Source: Microbacterium sp. 5K110 (GTDB lineage: Bacteria > Actinomycetota > Actinomycetes > Actinomycetales > Microbacteriaceae). From it: 39,317 nucleotides of DNA. How positions within the stretch are numbered: the first letter of the stretch is position 1; the number at the start of each line of letters is the position of its first letter. This document shows, piece after piece, positions 15,666 to 26,790 of this stretch. The translations under genes were made by a program, and so were the position numbers. The notes beneath the pieces were generated by a model. That model saw only the letters and a list, made by a program, of their open reading frames with translations. It had not been told where the DNA came from and ran no database searches. Location: the NCBI RefSeq assembly GCF_005774735.1, contig NZ_VBUM01000028.1, positions 1 to 39,317 of the forward strand. Direction: 5' to 3'.

Positions 15666-15678
15666 CTTGCCGCCGTGT

Positions 15679-16377
15679 TCAGCCGTTCAGACGCCCGACG
15701 ATGTCCTTCTGGGGGTCGCCCGTGAGGTCCTTCTGGTTCACGAGAACCTGACCGTTGATCGCGATCGTCGGCGTGGAGATGCCTGACCCCGTCTGCGACG
15801 GCGTCTTCTTCGTCATCGCCGTGACGAACTTCGCGTAGGTGCCGTCCTGGATGCAGGAGGTCACGGCATCCGAGGCGCCGGCGTCCTTCGCGATCGTGGC
15901 GAGGGTCGCGTCGTCGAGACCGGAGGTGCCCTCCTTGGGCTGCTGCGCGTACAGCGCCTTCACGAAGGCGGGGACGTTCGCCGCGTCGTCCACGGCGACG
16001 CAGTACGCCGCACCGGCGGCCCGCGTCGAATACTGGGTTCCCTGCGACTGCGCATCGAGGATCGCGATGGGGTGGATGTTCAGCGTGATGGTGCCACCGT
16101 CCGCGAGCTGCTGGAGCGTCGGGCCGTAGGCCTGCTCGAACGAGTTGCACACCGGGCACATGAAGTCGACGTACGTGTCCACGGTCTGGTTCCCCGAGCC
16201 GACCGAGATCGCGCCGGTGTCGGCATTCACCGCCGACGACTCGGGTACGGTCCCGGGCGAGGTCGCCTGGTTGTTGGCGAACCACACCACGCCCGCGATC
16301 ACGAGGACCACGACGACGGCCGCCGCGGTCACCCCGATCGCGAACCAGTTCGTCGATTTGCGAGCAGTAGCCATCAT
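15679..16377 (-). CDS. DsbA-like membrane-anchored thiol:disulfide protein
   Basis: 232 residues. One N-terminal membrane segment (about 12-34) is followed by an extracytoplasmic thioredoxin-fold domain with CPVC (C74, C77) and a cis-proline loop STPTIAING (P203). Two further cysteines (C126, C175) may form a structural bond. It probably makes or rearranges disulfides in exported proteins; the redox direction is not decided by sequence. The start overlaps the map stop (TGATG), so the two are translationally coupled. Placement at the end of secY-adk-map links protein export with oxidative folding. Confidence 0.85.
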   Translation of the reverse strand: MMATARKSTNWFAIGVTAAAVVVVLVIAGVVWFANNQATSPGTVPESSAVNADTGAISVGSGNQTVDTYVDFMCPVCNSFEQAYGPTLQQLADGGTITLNIHPIAILDAQSQGTQYSTRAAGAAYCVAVDDAANVPAFVKALYAQQPKEGTSGLDDATLATIAKDAGASDAVTSCIQDGTYAKFVTAMTKKTPSQTGSGISTPTIAINGQVLVNQKDLTGDPQKDIVGRLNG

Positions 16378-17216
16378 CAGTCGATCTCCTTCGGCACCAC
16401 ACCGAAGGGTGCCAGCTTCTCTGCACCGCCGTCGGGAGCGGTGAGGACCCAGACGCCTCCATCGTGCACGGCGACGCTATGTTCCCAATGGGAGCCGGCC
16501 GTGCCGTCGATCGTGGACACCGTCCAACCGTCGTCCTCGACCTGGGTCTCCTGATCTCCGATCACGACCATCGGCTCGATGGCCACAGCCAGTCCTGCCC
16601 GCACCTCGGCGCCCCGGTCGGGCACCCGGTAGTTGAAGACGCTCGGCGACTCGTGCATCTTGCGACCGATGCCGTGACCGACATAGTCGCGCAGGATGCC
16701 GTATCCCCCGGCCGGAGCGTGGGTGTCGATGTACTCCTCGATCGCCGCGCTCACCTCGCCCAGGTGGGACGCACGGCTCAGAGCGGCGATGCCCGCCCAC
16801 AGGGACCCCTCGGTGACCTCGGACAGCGTCCGTCGCGGCCCCACGACCTCTTCGGGCGCGTCTCCGGGGACCACGACGGTGAAGGCCGAGTCGCCGTTCC
16901 AGCCTCGGAATTCCGCTCCCGCGTCGATGGAGAGCAGGTCCCCCGCCTGGAGCGGACGATCGTTCGGGATGCCGTGCACCACTTGCTCGTTCACGGAGGC
17001 GCAGATCGTGTGGCGGTATCCGCGCACCATCTGGAAGTTCGACTTCGCGCCGCGGTCCGTGATGACGCGCGCGGCGGCCGCGTCGAGCTGCAGAGTGGTG
17101 ACACCCGGCGCGATCAGTTCGCGGACCGCGTCCAGCGCGGCGGCCGTGATGAGACCCGGCTCCACCATCGCGCGCAGCTGCGCGGGCTTCTTGTAGATCG
17201 AGGAGCGCAGCACCAC
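16377..17216 (-). CDS. map: Methionine aminopeptidase, type I
   Basis: 279 residues from the GTG at 17216; GTG at 17213 is also possible, and the longer frame to 17405 overlaps adk. It removes the initiator methionine from new proteins. Metal-ligand blocks are visible: [18 protein letters not shown] (two Asp), [12 protein letters not shown] (His) and AIEPM (Glu), with a late VEDDGWT (Glu). VVHGIPND is the typical substrate-side motif. The start lies one base after the adk stop, so coupled translation is likely. Confidence 0.94.
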   Translation of the reverse strand: MVLRSSIYKKPAQLRAMVEPGLITAAALDAVRELIAPGVTTLQLDAAAARVITDRGAKSNFQMVRGYRHTICASVNEQVVHGIPNDRPLQAGDLLSIDAGAEFRGWNGDSAFTVVVPGDAPEEVVGPRRTLSEVTEGSLWAGIAALSRASHLGEVSAAIEEYIDTHAPAGGYGILRDYVGHGIGRKMHESPSVFNYRVPDRGAEVRAGLAVAIEPMVVIGDQETQVEDDGWTVSTIDGTAGSHWEHSVAVHDGGVWVLTAPDGGAEKLAPFGVVPKEID

Positions 17217-17217
17217 G

Positions 17218-17808
17218 TCAGCGCGCCGGTCGCAGACCGCGTGCCTCGAGAGCGGCGAAGATCCGCGCGGTGATCTCGTCGAGCCCGCCGACGCCGTCGA
17301 TCTCGTCGACGATGCCGCGCGTGCCGTAGACACTGAGGATCGGCGCCGTCTCGCGCTCGTAGATTCCCAGGCGCGTGGCGATCGCTTCCTCGGTGTCGTC
17401 CGCACGACCCTGCTCGGTGGCGCGAGCCGTCAGCCGGGCCAGGGACTCCTCACGGGGGACGACCAGCGCGATGACGGCATCCAGCTTCTCGTCGCGACCC
17501 TCAAGGAACTCGTCCAGGTGCATGACCTGCGCGAGGTTGCGCGGGTAGCCGTCGAGCAGGAAACCCTCCGCCGCGTCGGCCTGCGACAGGCGGTCGCGGA
17601 CGACCGCACTCGTCAGCTCGTCGGGCACGAGGTCCCCCGCGTCGATGATCGACTTCACCTGACGCCCCAGATCGGTTCCCTGCGACACGTTCGCGCGGAA
17701 CACGTCGCCGGTCGAGACGACGGGGACGCCCAGCGCTTCACCGACACGGACGCCCTGCGTCCCCTTGCCCGAGCCCTGGGGTCCGACGATCAGAAGACGC
17801 GCGGTCAT
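17218..17808 (-). CDS. adk: Adenylate kinase, short-LID form
   Basis: 196 residues. Interconverts 2 ADP with ATP and AMP. P-loop GPQGSGKGTQG (9-19), AMP-binding region STGDVFRANV and DGYPRN are present. The LID is only a short loop (RATEQGRADD), without the inserted domain or zinc cysteines, the short form common in actinobacteria. The start overlaps the secY stop (ATGA). Confidence 0.96.
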   Translation of the reverse strand: MTARLLIVGPQGSGKGTQGVRVGEALGVPVVSTGDVFRANVSQGTDLGRQVKSIIDAGDLVPDELTSAVVRDRLSQADAAEGFLLDGYPRNLAQVMHLDEFLEGRDEKLDAVIALVVPREESLARLTARATEQGRADDTEEAIATRLGIYERETAPILSVYGTRGIVDEIDGVGGLDEITARIFAALEARGLRPAR

Positions 17809-19127
17809 CGCAGCAGCCCCTCGTAGTGACGCTGCTGGAGTTGCGCGTCGATCTGCTTCACCGTCTCGAGGCCGACGCCGACGATGATGAGGATCGACGC
17901 GCCGCCGAACGGGAAGTTCTGGTTGGCACCGACCGTCGCGAGCGCCACGAGAGGCAGCAAGGCGATGAGGCCGAGGTAGATGGATCCGGGAAGCGTGATG
18001 CGCGTGAGCACGTAGTCGAGGTACTCCGCGGTCGGACGACCGGCCCGGATGCCGGGAATGAAGCCGCCGTACTTCTTCATGTTGTCGGCGACGTCGACCG
18101 GGTTGAAGGTGATCGCGACGTAGAAGTACGTGAAGCCGACGATCAGCAGGAAGTACACCAGCATGTAGAGCGGGTGGTCACCGCGCGTGAGGTACTGCGA
18201 GATCCACGTCACCCATCCGGCCGGCTCCTGGCCCGCCTGCGGCTGGTTGAACTGCGCGATCAGCGCGGGGATGTACAGCAGCGACGACGCGAAGATCACC
18301 GGCACCACACCGGCCATGTTGACCTTGATGGGGATGTAGGTGTTGGTCCCACCGTAGGTGCGACGCCCGACCATGCGCTTGGCGTACTGCACCGGGATGC
18401 GCCGCTGGGACTGCTCGACGAACACCACGAGCGCGACCACGACGATGCCCACCGCCAGGACGAGGAGGAAGACCTCGACGCCGCGCGAGTTGAGGATCGA
18501 GAGCATCGCGGCGGGGAAGGTCGCGGCGATCGAGGTGAAGATCAAGATCGACATGCCGTTGCCGACGCCACGCTCGGTGACCAGCTCGGCGAACCACATG
18601 ACCAGGCCGGTACCGGCGGTCATCGTGATGATCATGAGCAGCTGGGCCCACCAGATGTCGTTGGTGAGCAGCTGCTGGCACTCGGGAGCCCCGCCCGTGC
18701 CGAGCAGCTGGCCCGACCGCGCCACCGTGATCAGCGTCGTGGACTGCAGCAGCGCCAGCGCGATCGTCAGGTACCGCGTGTACTGCGTGAGCTTGGCCTG
18801 GCCGGCCTGGCCCTCTTTGTACAGCGTCTCGAAGTGCGGGATGACCACGCGCAGGAGCTGCACGATGATCGTGGCCGTGATGTACGGCATGACTCCCAGC
18901 GCGAAGATCGACAGCTGAAGGAGCGCGCCGCCCGAGAACAAGTTGACCAACGACAGCAGGCCTTCGGTGCTCCCCGACTGCGCGAGACAACGCTGGACGT
19001 TCGGGAAGTCGACGAAGGGCGTCGGCACGTGAGCACCCAGCCGGTAGATGGCGATGATGCCCAGCGTGAAGGCGATCTTCCGCCTCAGGTCAGGCGTGCG
19101 AAAAACCCGCGCGATGGCGCTGAACAA
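17805..19127 (-). CDS. secY: Protein translocase subunit SecY
   Basis: 440 residues, ten membrane segments, the channel of the Sec export system. A TTG start at 19127 is chosen because GGAGGAA sits about 6 bases upstream and the protein then begins FSAIARVFRTPDLRRKIAFT, typical of the family; the frame open to 19169 would add 14 unconserved residues. It is preceded by a hairpin and a possible internal promoter, so secY-adk-map-dsbA may be a partly separate transcription unit. Confidence 0.95.
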   Translation of the reverse strand: MFSAIARVFRTPDLRRKIAFTLGIIAIYRLGAHVPTPFVDFPNVQRCLAQSGSTEGLLSLVNLFSGGALLQLSIFALGVMPYITATIIVQLLRVVIPHFETLYKEGQAGQAKLTQYTRYLTIALALLQSTTLITVARSGQLLGTGGAPECQQLLTNDIWWAQLLMIITMTAGTGLVMWFAELVTERGVGNGMSILIFTSIAATFPAAMLSILNSRGVEVFLLVLAVGIVVVALVVFVEQSQRRIPVQYAKRMVGRRTYGGTNTYIPIKVNMAGVVPVIFASSLLYIPALIAQFNQPQAGQEPAGWVTWISQYLTRGDHPLYMLVYFLLIVGFTYFYVAITFNPVDVADNMKKYGGFIPGIRAGRPTAEYLDYVLTRITLPGSIYLGLIALLPLVALATVGANQNFPFGGASILIIVGVGLETVKQIDAQLQQRHYEGLLR

Positions 19128-19178
19128 GGGGATTCCTCCAGAAAGATCTCGGCGCGCACCGAGGCGCACACGGAATCA

Positions 19179-19184
19179 GACTAA
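19179..19184 (-). promoter_or_regulatory. Candidate -10 of an internal secY promoter
   Basis: TAGTCT on the minus strand, just downstream of the rplO-secY hairpin and 52 bases before the secY start. No recognisable -35 is found. Confidence 0.3.
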
Positions 19185-19191
19185 CCCAGAA

Positions 19192-19223
19192 GGGGCCGAC
19201 GGCCATACGGCCGCCGGCCCCTC
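19192..19223 (-). terminator. Hairpin between rplO and secY
   Basis: A 14-bp stem with one mismatch (outer arms AGGGGCCG / CGGCCCCT, inner CGGCC/GGCCG) and a 4-base loop, 13 bases after the rplO stop. Probably an attenuator or partial terminator inside the spc cluster. Confidence 0.6.
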
Positions 19224-19236
19224 CTCGGGTGTGACG

Positions 19237-19773
19237 TCAGTTGACGGTGCCGCCTGCGGCGACGATCTTCTGCTCAGCCGAGCCGGAGACCTTGTCGACC
19301 GAGACGTTGAGCGCGACCGAGATGTCGCCGGTGCCGAGCACCTTGACCTTCTCGTTCTTGCGCACGGCACCCTTGGCCACCAGGTCGACGACGGTGACGT
19401 CGCCGCCCTGCGGGTAGAGCTCGCCCAGCTTGTCGAGGTTGACGACCTGGTACTCGACCCGGAACGGGTTCTTGAAGCCGCGGAGCTTCGGGGTGCGCAT
19501 GTGCAGGGGCATCTGCCCACCCTCGAAGCCGACCTTCACCTGGTAGCGGGCCTTGGTGCCCTTGGTGCCACGACCGGCGGTCTTACCCTTGGATCCCTCA
19601 CCGCGACCGACACGGGTCTTCGCGGTGTGGGCGCCGGGGACCGGACGCAGGTGGTGGACCTTCAGCACGCCGGGGCGCGCCGCAGGAGCGGCATCCTTCT
19701 TGGCGGCCGTCTTACGGGCCGGAGCCTTCTTCGGGGCGTCGACCGTGGCGGTCTCGTCCTTCTTGTCAGCCAT
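19237..19773 (-). CDS. rplO: 50S ribosomal protein L15 with N-terminal Ala/Lys extension
   Basis: 178 residues. The L15 body starts at about residue 37 ([20 protein letters not shown]) and carries the [17 protein letters not shown] rRNA-binding loop. Residues 1-36 are an extra Ala/Lys/Pro-rich segment. The start overlaps the rpmD stop by one base (TAATG). Confidence 0.96.
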   Translation of the reverse strand: MADKKDETATVDAPKKAPARKTAAKKDAAPAARPGVLKVHHLRPVPGAHTAKTRVGRGEGSKGKTAGRGTKGTKARYQVKVGFEGGQMPLHMRTPKLRGFKNPFRVEYQVVNLDKLGELYPQGGDVTVVDLVAKGAVRKNEKVKVLGTGDISVALNVSVDKVSGSAEQKIVAAGGTVN

Positions 19774-19958
19774 TAGTCGATCTCCTCAACCTTGACGAGG
19801 TGGGCGACGGTCTTGACGTAACCGCGCGTCTGCGCGTCGTCGGGGCGGACGACCGAGTCGCCGATCCGCTTCAGACCGAGCGAGCGCAGCGTGTCACGCT
19901 GGTTCTGCTTCTCGCTCACCTTGGACTTGATCTGCGTGACCTTCAGACGCTCGGCCAT
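19773..19958 (-). CDS. rpmD: 50S ribosomal protein L30
   Basis: 61 residues, normal bacterial length ([31 protein letters not shown]). The ATG at 19958 is the start that gives the family protein; the stop overlaps the rplO start and the start overlaps the rpsE stop (TGATG). Confidence 0.95.
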   Translation of the reverse strand: MAERLKVTQIKSKVSEKQNQRDTLRSLGLKRIGDSVVRPDDAQTRGYVKTVAHLVKVEEID

Positions 19959-20638
19959 CAGGCACCTACCTTCTGAGCGGCGGCCTCGGCGCGCACGAGG
20001 CGGGCCGGGGCGACCTGGTCGAACTCCAGACCGCGGCGGGCTGCCACGGCGCGGGGCTCCTCGAGCGACTTCAGCGCCTCGACGGTCGCGTGCACGATGT
20101 TGATCGTGTTCGACGAACCGAGCGACTTCGACAGGACGTCGTGGATGCCGGCGCACTCGAGCACGGCGCGGACGGGACCACCGGCGATAACACCGGTACC
20201 GGCGGCGGCGGGGCGCAGGAGCACCACACCGGCGGCAGCCTCACCCTGAACGGGGTGCGGGATGGTCGAACCCGAACGCGGGACGCGGAAGAAGTTGCGC
20301 TTGGCCTCTTCGACACCCTTCGAGATGGCGAGGGGGACTTCGCGGGCCTTGCCGTAGCCGACACCCACGACACCGTTGCCATCGCCCACGACGACGAGCG
20401 CCGTGAAGCTGAAGCGACGACCGCCCTTGACGACCTTCGAGACACGGTTGATCGTCACGACGCGCTCGAGGAACTGGCTCTCGTTGCGGTCGCGCGAACC
20501 ACGGTCGCGCTGGTTGGTGTTGCGCTCGCGACCACCGCGACGCGGCTCGCGCTCACGCTCGGCGGGCGCCTGCGTCGCAGCTGCACCCTCGGCCGGCGCC
20601 GTCTGGTCGGTCACTTCGGTCTCCTTGTTGTCACTCAC
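19958..20638 (-). CDS. rpsE: 30S ribosomal protein S5 with long N-terminal extension
   Basis: 226 residues. The S5 double-stranded RNA-binding fold begins near residue 56 ([20 protein letters not shown]) and the C-terminal domain contains the ARRGLEFDQ end. Residues 1-55 are a charged Ala/Glu/Arg/Asn extension. The GTG start overlaps the rplR stop (GTGA). S5 contributes to decoding accuracy and mRNA entry. Confidence 0.96.
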   Translation of the reverse strand: MSDNKETEVTDQTAPAEGAAATQAPAEREREPRRGGRERNTNQRDRGSRDRNESQFLERVVTINRVSKVVKGGRRFSFTALVVVGDGNGVVGVGYGKAREVPLAISKGVEEAKRNFFRVPRSGSTIPHPVQGEAAAGVVLLRPAAAGTGVIAGGPVRAVLECAGIHDVLSKSLGSSNTINIVHATVEALKSLEEPRAVAARRGLEFDQVAPARLVRAEAAAQKVGA

Positions 20639-20994
20639 AGGTTCAGGCCTCCTTCACGGGCGCCTTCGGCGATCGCGGCGACACGACCGGCGTAACGGTT
20701 GCCACCGCGGTCGAACACGACGTCCGAGAAACCGGCGGCCTTGGCACGCTCGGCGACGAGCTCGCCGACCTTGCGTGCCTTGGCGGTCTTGTCACCGTCG
20801 AACGAACGCAGGTCGACCTCGAGGGTCGACGCCGAGGCCACGGTGTGACCCTTGCTGTCGTCGACCAGCTGCACGAAGACGTGGCGGGCCGAACGCGTCA
20901 CAACGAGACGGGGACGGACTTCGGTACCCACGACCTTCTTGCGAAGGCGAGCGTGACGACGCGCGCGGGCAGCGGACTTTGTCTTGAGAGCCAT
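20635..20994 (-). CDS. rplR: 50S ribosomal protein L18
   Basis: 119 residues, 5S rRNA-binding protein of the central protuberance ([40 protein letters not shown]). Two bases separate it from rplF. Confidence 0.97.
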   Translation of the reverse strand: MALKTKSAARARRHARLRKKVVGTEVRPRLVVTRSARHVFVQLVDDSKGHTVASASTLEVDLRSFDGDKTAKARKVGELVAERAKAAGFSDVVFDRGGNRYAGRVAAIAEGAREGGLNL

Positions 20995-20996
20995 GG

Positions 20997-21533
20997 CTAC
21001 TTACCACTCTTTCCGGCCTTGCGGCGCACGACCTCGCCCGCGTACCGCACACCCTTGCCCTTGTACGGCTCGGGCTTGCGGATCTTGCGGATGTTGGCGG
21101 CGGCCTCGCCGACGGCCTGCTTGTCGATGCCGCTCACGGTCAGCTTGTTGTTGCCTTCGACCGTGAGGGTGATGCCCGCCGGCGGGTCGACGAGGACGGG
21201 GTGCGAGAACCCGAGGGCGAACTCGACCGAGCTGCCCTTCTGCGCCACGCGGTAACCCGTACCGACGACCTCGAGGCCCTTGGTGTAGCCCTGGGTGACA
21301 CCGATGATGTTGTTGTTGATGAGCGTGCGGGTCAGGCCGTGAAGCGACCGCGACTCGCGCTCGTCGTCGGGGCGGGTGACGAGAACCTGGTTCTCGTCGA
21401 CCGACACCTCGAGGGGGGATGCCACGGTGAGCGTGAGCTCGCCCTTGGGTCCCTTGACGGCGACCTCCCGGCCGTTCACCGAAACGGTGACACCGGCGGG
21501 GATGTCGATGGGAAGACGTCCAATACGCGACAT
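20997..21533 (-). CDS. rplF: 50S ribosomal protein L6
   Basis: 178 residues, two-domain L6 near the factor-binding site ([16 protein letters not shown]-terminal [17 protein letters not shown]). Normal length. Six bases after the rpsH stop. Confidence 0.97.
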   Translation of the reverse strand: MSRIGRLPIDIPAGVTVSVNGREVAVKGPKGELTLTVASPLEVSVDENQVLVTRPDDERESRSLHGLTRTLINNNIIGVTQGYTKGLEVVGTGYRVAQKGSSVEFALGFSHPVLVDPPAGITLTVEGNNKLTVSGIDKQAVGEAAANIRKIRKPEPYKGKGVRYAGEVVRRKAGKSGK

Positions 21534-21539
21534 GTCAGA

Positions 21540-21938
21540 TCACCACACGTAGGCGAGGACTTCCCCGCCGACGCCCTTCTGCTCGGCCTGACGGTCGGTG
21601 AGGAGACCGGAGGAGGTGGACAGGATGGCCACGCCCAGGCCGCCGAGGACCGTGGGGACCTCGGTGGACTTCGCGTACACGCGGAGGCCGGGCTTCGAGA
21701 CGCGCTTGATGCCGGCGATCGACCGCTCGCGGTTCGGGCCGTACTTCAGCGTCATGGTGAGGGTCTGGCCGACGCGAGCGTCCGAAACGGACCAGTCGGC
21801 GATGTACCCCTCCTGCTTGAGGATCGCGGCGATGTGGGTCTTGAGCTTCGAGCTCGGCAGCGACACGGAGTCGTGGTGCGCCGAGTTCGCGTTGCGCAGA
21901 CGGGTCAGCATGTCTGCGACCGGGTCTGTCATCGTCAT
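21540..21938 (-). CDS. rpsH: 30S ribosomal protein S8
   Basis: 132 residues, central-domain 16S rRNA binder and, in E. coli, the spc operon repressor. [18 protein letters not shown] and the C-terminal [12 protein letters not shown] with GGEVLAYVW are typical. AAAGAAG precedes the ATG. rpsN, usually directly upstream, is absent; a 22-bp palindrome lies in the 92-base gap. Confidence 0.97.
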   Translation of the reverse strand: MTMTDPVADMLTRLRNANSAHHDSVSLPSSKLKTHIAAILKQEGYIADWSVSDARVGQTLTMTLKYGPNRERSIAGIKRVSKPGLRVYAKSTEVPTVLGGLGVAILSTSSGLLTDRQAEQKGVGGEVLAYVW

Positions 21939-22001
21939 GTGGTGCTTCTTTCGATCATGAGGTTTCGACTGCCGTTACACGACAGGCGACCTTCGATGAG
22001 A

Positions 22002-22023
22002 GGCCCCCGGGATCCCGGGGGCC
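22002..22023. other. 22-bp perfect palindrome in the rplE-rpsH gap
   Basis: Arms GGCCCCCGGGA / TCCCGGGGGCC without a spacer, 8 bases after the rplE stop on the minus strand. As RNA it gives a strong GC hairpin where rpsN is found in many bacteria. It may be an attenuator, an mRNA end-protecting structure or an S8-type regulatory site. Confidence 0.5.
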
Positions 22024-22030
22024 CGGGGGC

Positions 22031-22621
22031 TCAGGCCTGAGCGTCCGCCGACTGGAACGGGAAGCCGAGCTGGCGCAGCAGCGAACGGCCCTCGTCGTCG
22101 GTCTTGGCGGTGGTGACGATCGTGATGTCGAAACCACGCACGCGGTCGATGCGGTCCTGATCGATCTCGTGGAACACGGACTGCTCCTGGAGACCGAAGG
22201 TGTAGTTGCCGTTGCCGTCGAACTGCTTGGCCGAGAGGCCGCGGAAGTCGCGGATACGGGGCAGAGCGAGGTTGACCAGGCGGTCGACGAACTCCCACGC
22301 GCGGTCGCCACGGAGCGTGACGTGCGCGCCGATGGCCTGGCCCTCACGCAGCTTGAACTGCGCGATGGACTTGCGGGCCTTCGTCACGATCGGCTTCTGG
22401 CCGGTGATCTTGGTGAGGTCGTCGACCGCACCATCGATCACCTTGCTGTCACGAGCGGCCTCGCCGACACCGGTGTTCACGACGACCTTGACCAGGCCGG
22501 GAATCTGCATGACGTTCGGGTAGCCGAACTCCTCCTGCAGAGCCTTCTTGATCTCGGTGTTGTACTTCTGCTTCAGGCGGGGCTGGATCTTGCCAGTCTC
22601 CGCGGCAGTCACAGTGCTCAT
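22031..22621 (-). CDS. rplE: 50S ribosomal protein L5
   Basis: 196 residues, 5S rRNA- and P-tRNA-contacting protein. Blocks include [11 protein letters not shown], the [12 protein letters not shown] region, [23 protein letters not shown] and [20 protein letters not shown] short N-terminal extension (about 10 residues) is present. It is followed by a gap with a strong palindrome in place of rpsN. Confidence 0.97.
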   Translation of the reverse strand: MSTVTAAETGKIQPRLKQKYNTEIKKALQEEFGYPNVMQIPGLVKVVVNTGVGEAARDSKVIDGAVDDLTKITGQKPIVTKARKSIAQFKLREGQAIGAHVTLRGDRAWEFVDRLVNLALPRIRDFRGLSAKQFDGNGNYTFGLQEQSVFHEIDQDRIDRVRGFDITIVTTAKTDDEGRSLLRQLGFPFQSADAQA

Positions 22622-22623
22622 TC

Positions 22624-22983
22624 TCAGAGGTCCTTGCCTGACTTCTTCGCGAAGCGCACGCGGACGGTGCGCTTGACGCCGTCCTTCACCTGCTCCTCGA
22701 CGCGGTGGCCGACGCGGGTCGGCTTCTTGGTCGAGGGGTCGACGAGCGCGACGTTGGAGATGTGGATCGGGGCCTCGAACGTCTCGATGCCGCCGGTCTT
22801 GGTGCCGCGCTGGGACTGGCCCACGCGGTTGTGCTTCGTGACGTAGTTCACGCCCTCGACGATGACGCGGTTCTGCTCGGTGAGGACCTCGAGGACCTTA
22901 CCCTGCTTGCCGCGGTCTCCGCCGCGCTCGGGCTTGGCGCCCGAGATGACCTGAACCAGGTCGCCCTTCTTGATCTTCGCCAT
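22624..22983 (-). CDS. rplX: 50S ribosomal protein L24
   Basis: 119 residues with the KOW motif ([23 protein letters not shown]). An assembly initiator that binds 23S rRNA. The ATG at 22983 gives the conserved MAKIKKGD; a TTG two codons upstream (22989) is closer to GGAGG, so the start is slightly uncertain. It lies two bases after the rplN stop. Confidence 0.95.
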   Translation of the reverse strand: MAKIKKGDLVQVISGAKPERGGDRGKQGKVLEVLTEQNRVIVEGVNYVTKHNRVGQSQRGTKTGGIETFEAPIHISNVALVDPSTKKPTRVGHRVEEQVKDGVKRTVRVRFAKKSGKDL

Positions 22984-22985
22984 GA

Positions 22986-23354
22986 TCAAATGACCTCCGG
23001 GGCGAGCGAGACGATCTTCATGAACTTCTTGTCGCGAAGCTCACGACCGACCGGTCCGAAGATACGGGTGCCGCGGGGCTCCCCGTCGTTCTTCAGGATC
23101 ACGGCGGCGTTCTCGTCGAACTTGATGTAAGAGCCGTCGGGACGACGGGTCTGCTTGACCACACGGACGACGACGGCCTTGACCACGTCGCCCTTCTTGA
23201 CGTTTCCACCGGGGATGGCGTCCTTGACCGTGGCGACGATGACGTCGCCCAGGCCCGCGTACCGGCGGTTCGATCCACCGAGCACGCGGATGGTCAGCAG
23301 CTCCTTGGCGCCGGTGTTGTCGGCGACCTTCAGCCGGGATTCGTTCTGAATCAC
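22986..23354 (-). CDS. rplN: 50S ribosomal protein L14
   Basis: 122 residues, full-length L14 ([20 protein letters not shown], ending EVI), at the subunit interface near the factor site. AAGGAG precedes the ATG. First gene after the 34-base rpsQ gap that separates the S10 and spc clusters. Confidence 0.97.
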   Translation of the reverse strand: MIQNESRLKVADNTGAKELLTIRVLGGSNRRYAGLGDVIVATVKDAIPGGNVKKGDVVKAVVVRVVKQTRRPDGSYIKFDENAAVILKNDGEPRGTRIFGPVGRELRDKKFMKIVSLAPEVI

Positions 23355-23388
23355 TTGTTACTCCTTGGGTTCCAAGCAGCCGCGAGGC

Positions 23389-23721
23389 TTACTTGGCCTT
23401 CTCGAGGATCTCGACCAGGCGCCAGCGCTTGGTGGCGCTGAGCGGACGGGTCTCGTTGATCACGACCAGGTCGCCGATGCCGGCCGAGTTCGTCTCGTCG
23501 TGGGCCTTGACCTTCGACGTGCGGCGGATGACCTTGCCGTAGAGCGGGTGCTTCACGCGGTCCTCGACCTCGACGACGATCGTCTTGTCCATCTTGTCGC
23601 TCACGACGTAGCCGCGACGCGCCTTGCGGTAACCGCGGGCGTTCTCGTCGCGCACATCGTTGGCGGCGTGCTCGTGACCGACGACCTGCGCCTCGGCCTC
23701 TGCCTTCTTCGCGGTAGCCAT
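23389..23721 (-). CDS. rpsQ: 30S ribosomal protein S17 with N-terminal extension
   Basis: 110 residues. The OB-fold body starts at about residue 31 ([20 protein letters not shown]). The first 30 residues are an Ala/Glu-rich extension absent from shorter S17 proteins. The start overlaps the rpmC stop (TAATG). Confidence 0.96.
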   Translation of the reverse strand: MATAKKAEAEAQVVGHEHAANDVRDENARGYRKARRGYVVSDKMDKTIVVEVEDRVKHPLYGKVIRRTSKVKAHDETNSAGIGDLVVINETRPLSATKRWRLVEILEKAK

Positions 23722-24031
23722 TACTCCGCCTCTTCCTTCACGGCGTCGTCGGCGGCATCCGCCTTCTTCGCCTTGGTCTTCTTCGCCTTGGTCGCCTCGA
23801 CCGGGGCCGGCGTCGCACGGATGCCGAGCTCGCGCTCGCGGATCACCGTGTAGAGACGCGCGATGTCGCGCTTGACCGCACGGATGCGGCCGTGGCTCTC
23901 GAGCTGGCCGGTGGCCGACTGGAAGCGCAGGTTGAACAGCTCTTCCTTGGCCTTACGCAGCTCCTCGACGAGGCGCTGGTCTTCGAACGTGTCGAGCTCG
24001 CTCGGAGCGAGCTGCTTGGTGCCGATCGCCA

Positions 24032-24032
<1 letters not shown>
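23721..24032 (-). CDS. rpmC: 50S ribosomal protein L29 with C-terminal extension
   Basis: 103 residues. The two-helix body spans about 1-70 ([33 protein letters not shown]). The last 33 residues form a Lys/Ala then acidic tail ([20 protein letters not shown]). L29 sits at the tunnel exit, where trigger factor and SRP dock. Overlaps both neighbours by TAATG junctions. Confidence 0.96.
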
Positions 24033-24450
<418 letters not shown>

Positions 24451-24451
<1 letters not shown>

Positions 24452-25209
24452 TACGCCGACGCTCCTTCTGCCACGGGGGCCTCGTTGCGAGGGCCACGAC
24501 GACGGTCGCCACCGCGGTCGTCACGACCGCGCGACTTCGGGGCGTTGGCCTGCTCGCGGGCGAGCTCCTTGTTGGTGAGGTCGCCCTTGTAGATCCAGAC
24601 CTTCACACCGATGCGGCCGAAGGTCGTCTTGGCCTCGTAGAAGCCGTAGTCGATGTTCGCGCGCAGGGTGTGCAGGGGCACACGGCCTTCGCGGTAGAAC
24701 TCGGAGCGGCTCATCTCGGCGCCGCCGAGGCGACCCGACACCTGGATCCGGACACCCTTGGCACCGGCACGCTGCGCGCCCTGCAGGCCCTTGCGCATCG
24801 CGCGGCGGAAGGCCACGCGGGCGGAGAGCTGCTCGGCGACGCCCTGGGCGACGAGCTGCGCGTCGGCCTCGGGGTTCTTGACCTCGAGGATGTTGAGCTG
24901 GATCTGCTTGCCCGTGAGCTTCTCGAGGTCGGCACGGATGCGCTCGGCCTCGGCGCCGCGGCGACCGATCACGATGCCCGGGCGGGCGGTGTGGATGTCG
25001 ACGCGGACGCGGTCACGCGTGCGCTCGATCTCGATGTTGCTGACGCCCGCGCGGTCGAGCGAGGTGGTCAGCAGGCGACGGATCTTGATGTCCTCGGCGA
25101 GGTAGTCGGCGTAGCGCTGTCCGGGCTTCGTCGAGTCGGAGAACCACCGCGACACGTGGTCGGTGGTGATGCCGAGGCGGAAGCCGTACGGGTTGACCTT
25201 CTGTCCCAT
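24451..25209 (-). CDS. rpsC: 30S ribosomal protein S3
   Basis: 252 residues at the mRNA entry site. N-terminal KH domain with the GxxG-type loop ([12 protein letters not shown]), a C-terminal S3 domain ([35 protein letters not shown]) and an Arg/Gly/Glu-rich tail of about 30 residues. TAATG overlaps at both ends. Confidence 0.97.
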
Positions 25210-25607
25210 TACTTGCTCGCCTTCTTGTTGGCGCGAGCCGGGGCCGCAGCAGCGTCTTCCGGCGTCGCGAGCACGACCGTGATGTGGCTCGTGCGCTTCT
25301 TGATCTGGAAGGCGCGACCCTGAGCGCGGGGCTGGAAACGCTTGAGCGTCGTGCCCTCGTCGACGTACGCGTTCTTCACGTACAGGTCGGCGTCATCCAG
25401 GTACTCGTTCGTCTTGTCGGCGGTGACGCGAGCGTTCGCGATCGCCGAGGCGACGAGCTTGTAGATCGGCTCGCTCGCGCCCTGCGGCGCGAACTTCAGG
25501 ATGGCGAGGGCCTCTTCGGCCTGCTTCCCCTTGATGAGAGCGACGACACGACGAGCCTTCTGAGGGGTCACGCGGATGTGTCGCACGCGTGCGATGGACT
25601 CCACCAT
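25209..25607 (-). CDS. rplV: 50S ribosomal protein L22
   Basis: 132 residues, lining the peptide exit tunnel. [20 protein letters not shown] and the beta-hairpin region [20 protein letters not shown] are typical; a short Ala/Lys tail follows. The stop overlaps the rpsC start (TAATG). Confidence 0.97.
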   Translation of the reverse strand: MVESIARVRHIRVTPQKARRVVALIKGKQAEEALAILKFAPQGASEPIYKLVASAIANARVTADKTNEYLDDADLYVKNAYVDEGTTLKRFQPRAQGRAFQIKKRTSHITVVLATPEDAAAAPARANKKASK

Positions 25608-25632
25608 TTCTCTCTCCTCTTACGCCCCCGCG

Positions 25633-25914
25633 TCAGCGGCGGCGGCCCTTCTTGTCGTCCTTCACGTGGCCGCGGAAGGTGCGGGTGGGCGAGAACTCGC
25701 CCAGCTTGTGGCCGACCATGGTCTCGGTCACGAACACGGGGATGTGCTTGCGACCGTCGTGCACGGCGATGGTGTGTCCCAGCATGGCGGGGATGATCAT
25801 CGAACGGCGCGACCAGGTCTTGATGACGTTCTTGGTGCCGGCTTCGTTCTGCGAGACGACCTTGCGAAGCAGGTGCTCGTCGACGAAGGGGCCCTTCTTA
25901 AGGCTGCGAGGCAT
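25633..25914 (-). CDS. rpsS: 30S ribosomal protein S19
   Basis: 93 residues, normal length, in the small-subunit head with S13 ([39 protein letters not shown]). Twelve bases after rplB. Confidence 0.97.
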   Translation of the reverse strand: MPRSLKKGPFVDEHLLRKVVSQNEAGTKNVIKTWSRRSMIIPAMLGHTIAVHDGRKHIPVFVTETMVGHKLGEFSPTRTFRGHVKDDKKGRRR

Positions 25915-25926
25915 CTTCCTCTACTC

Positions 25927-26766
<840 letters not shown>

Positions 26767-26790
26767 TGTTCTTGTCCTCTATCCCGACCG

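Noticed and set aside
17217..17405. Longer N-terminus for methionine aminopeptidase
   Set aside because: The added residues are Arg/Ser-rich and overlap adk; the conserved protein begins after the adk stop.
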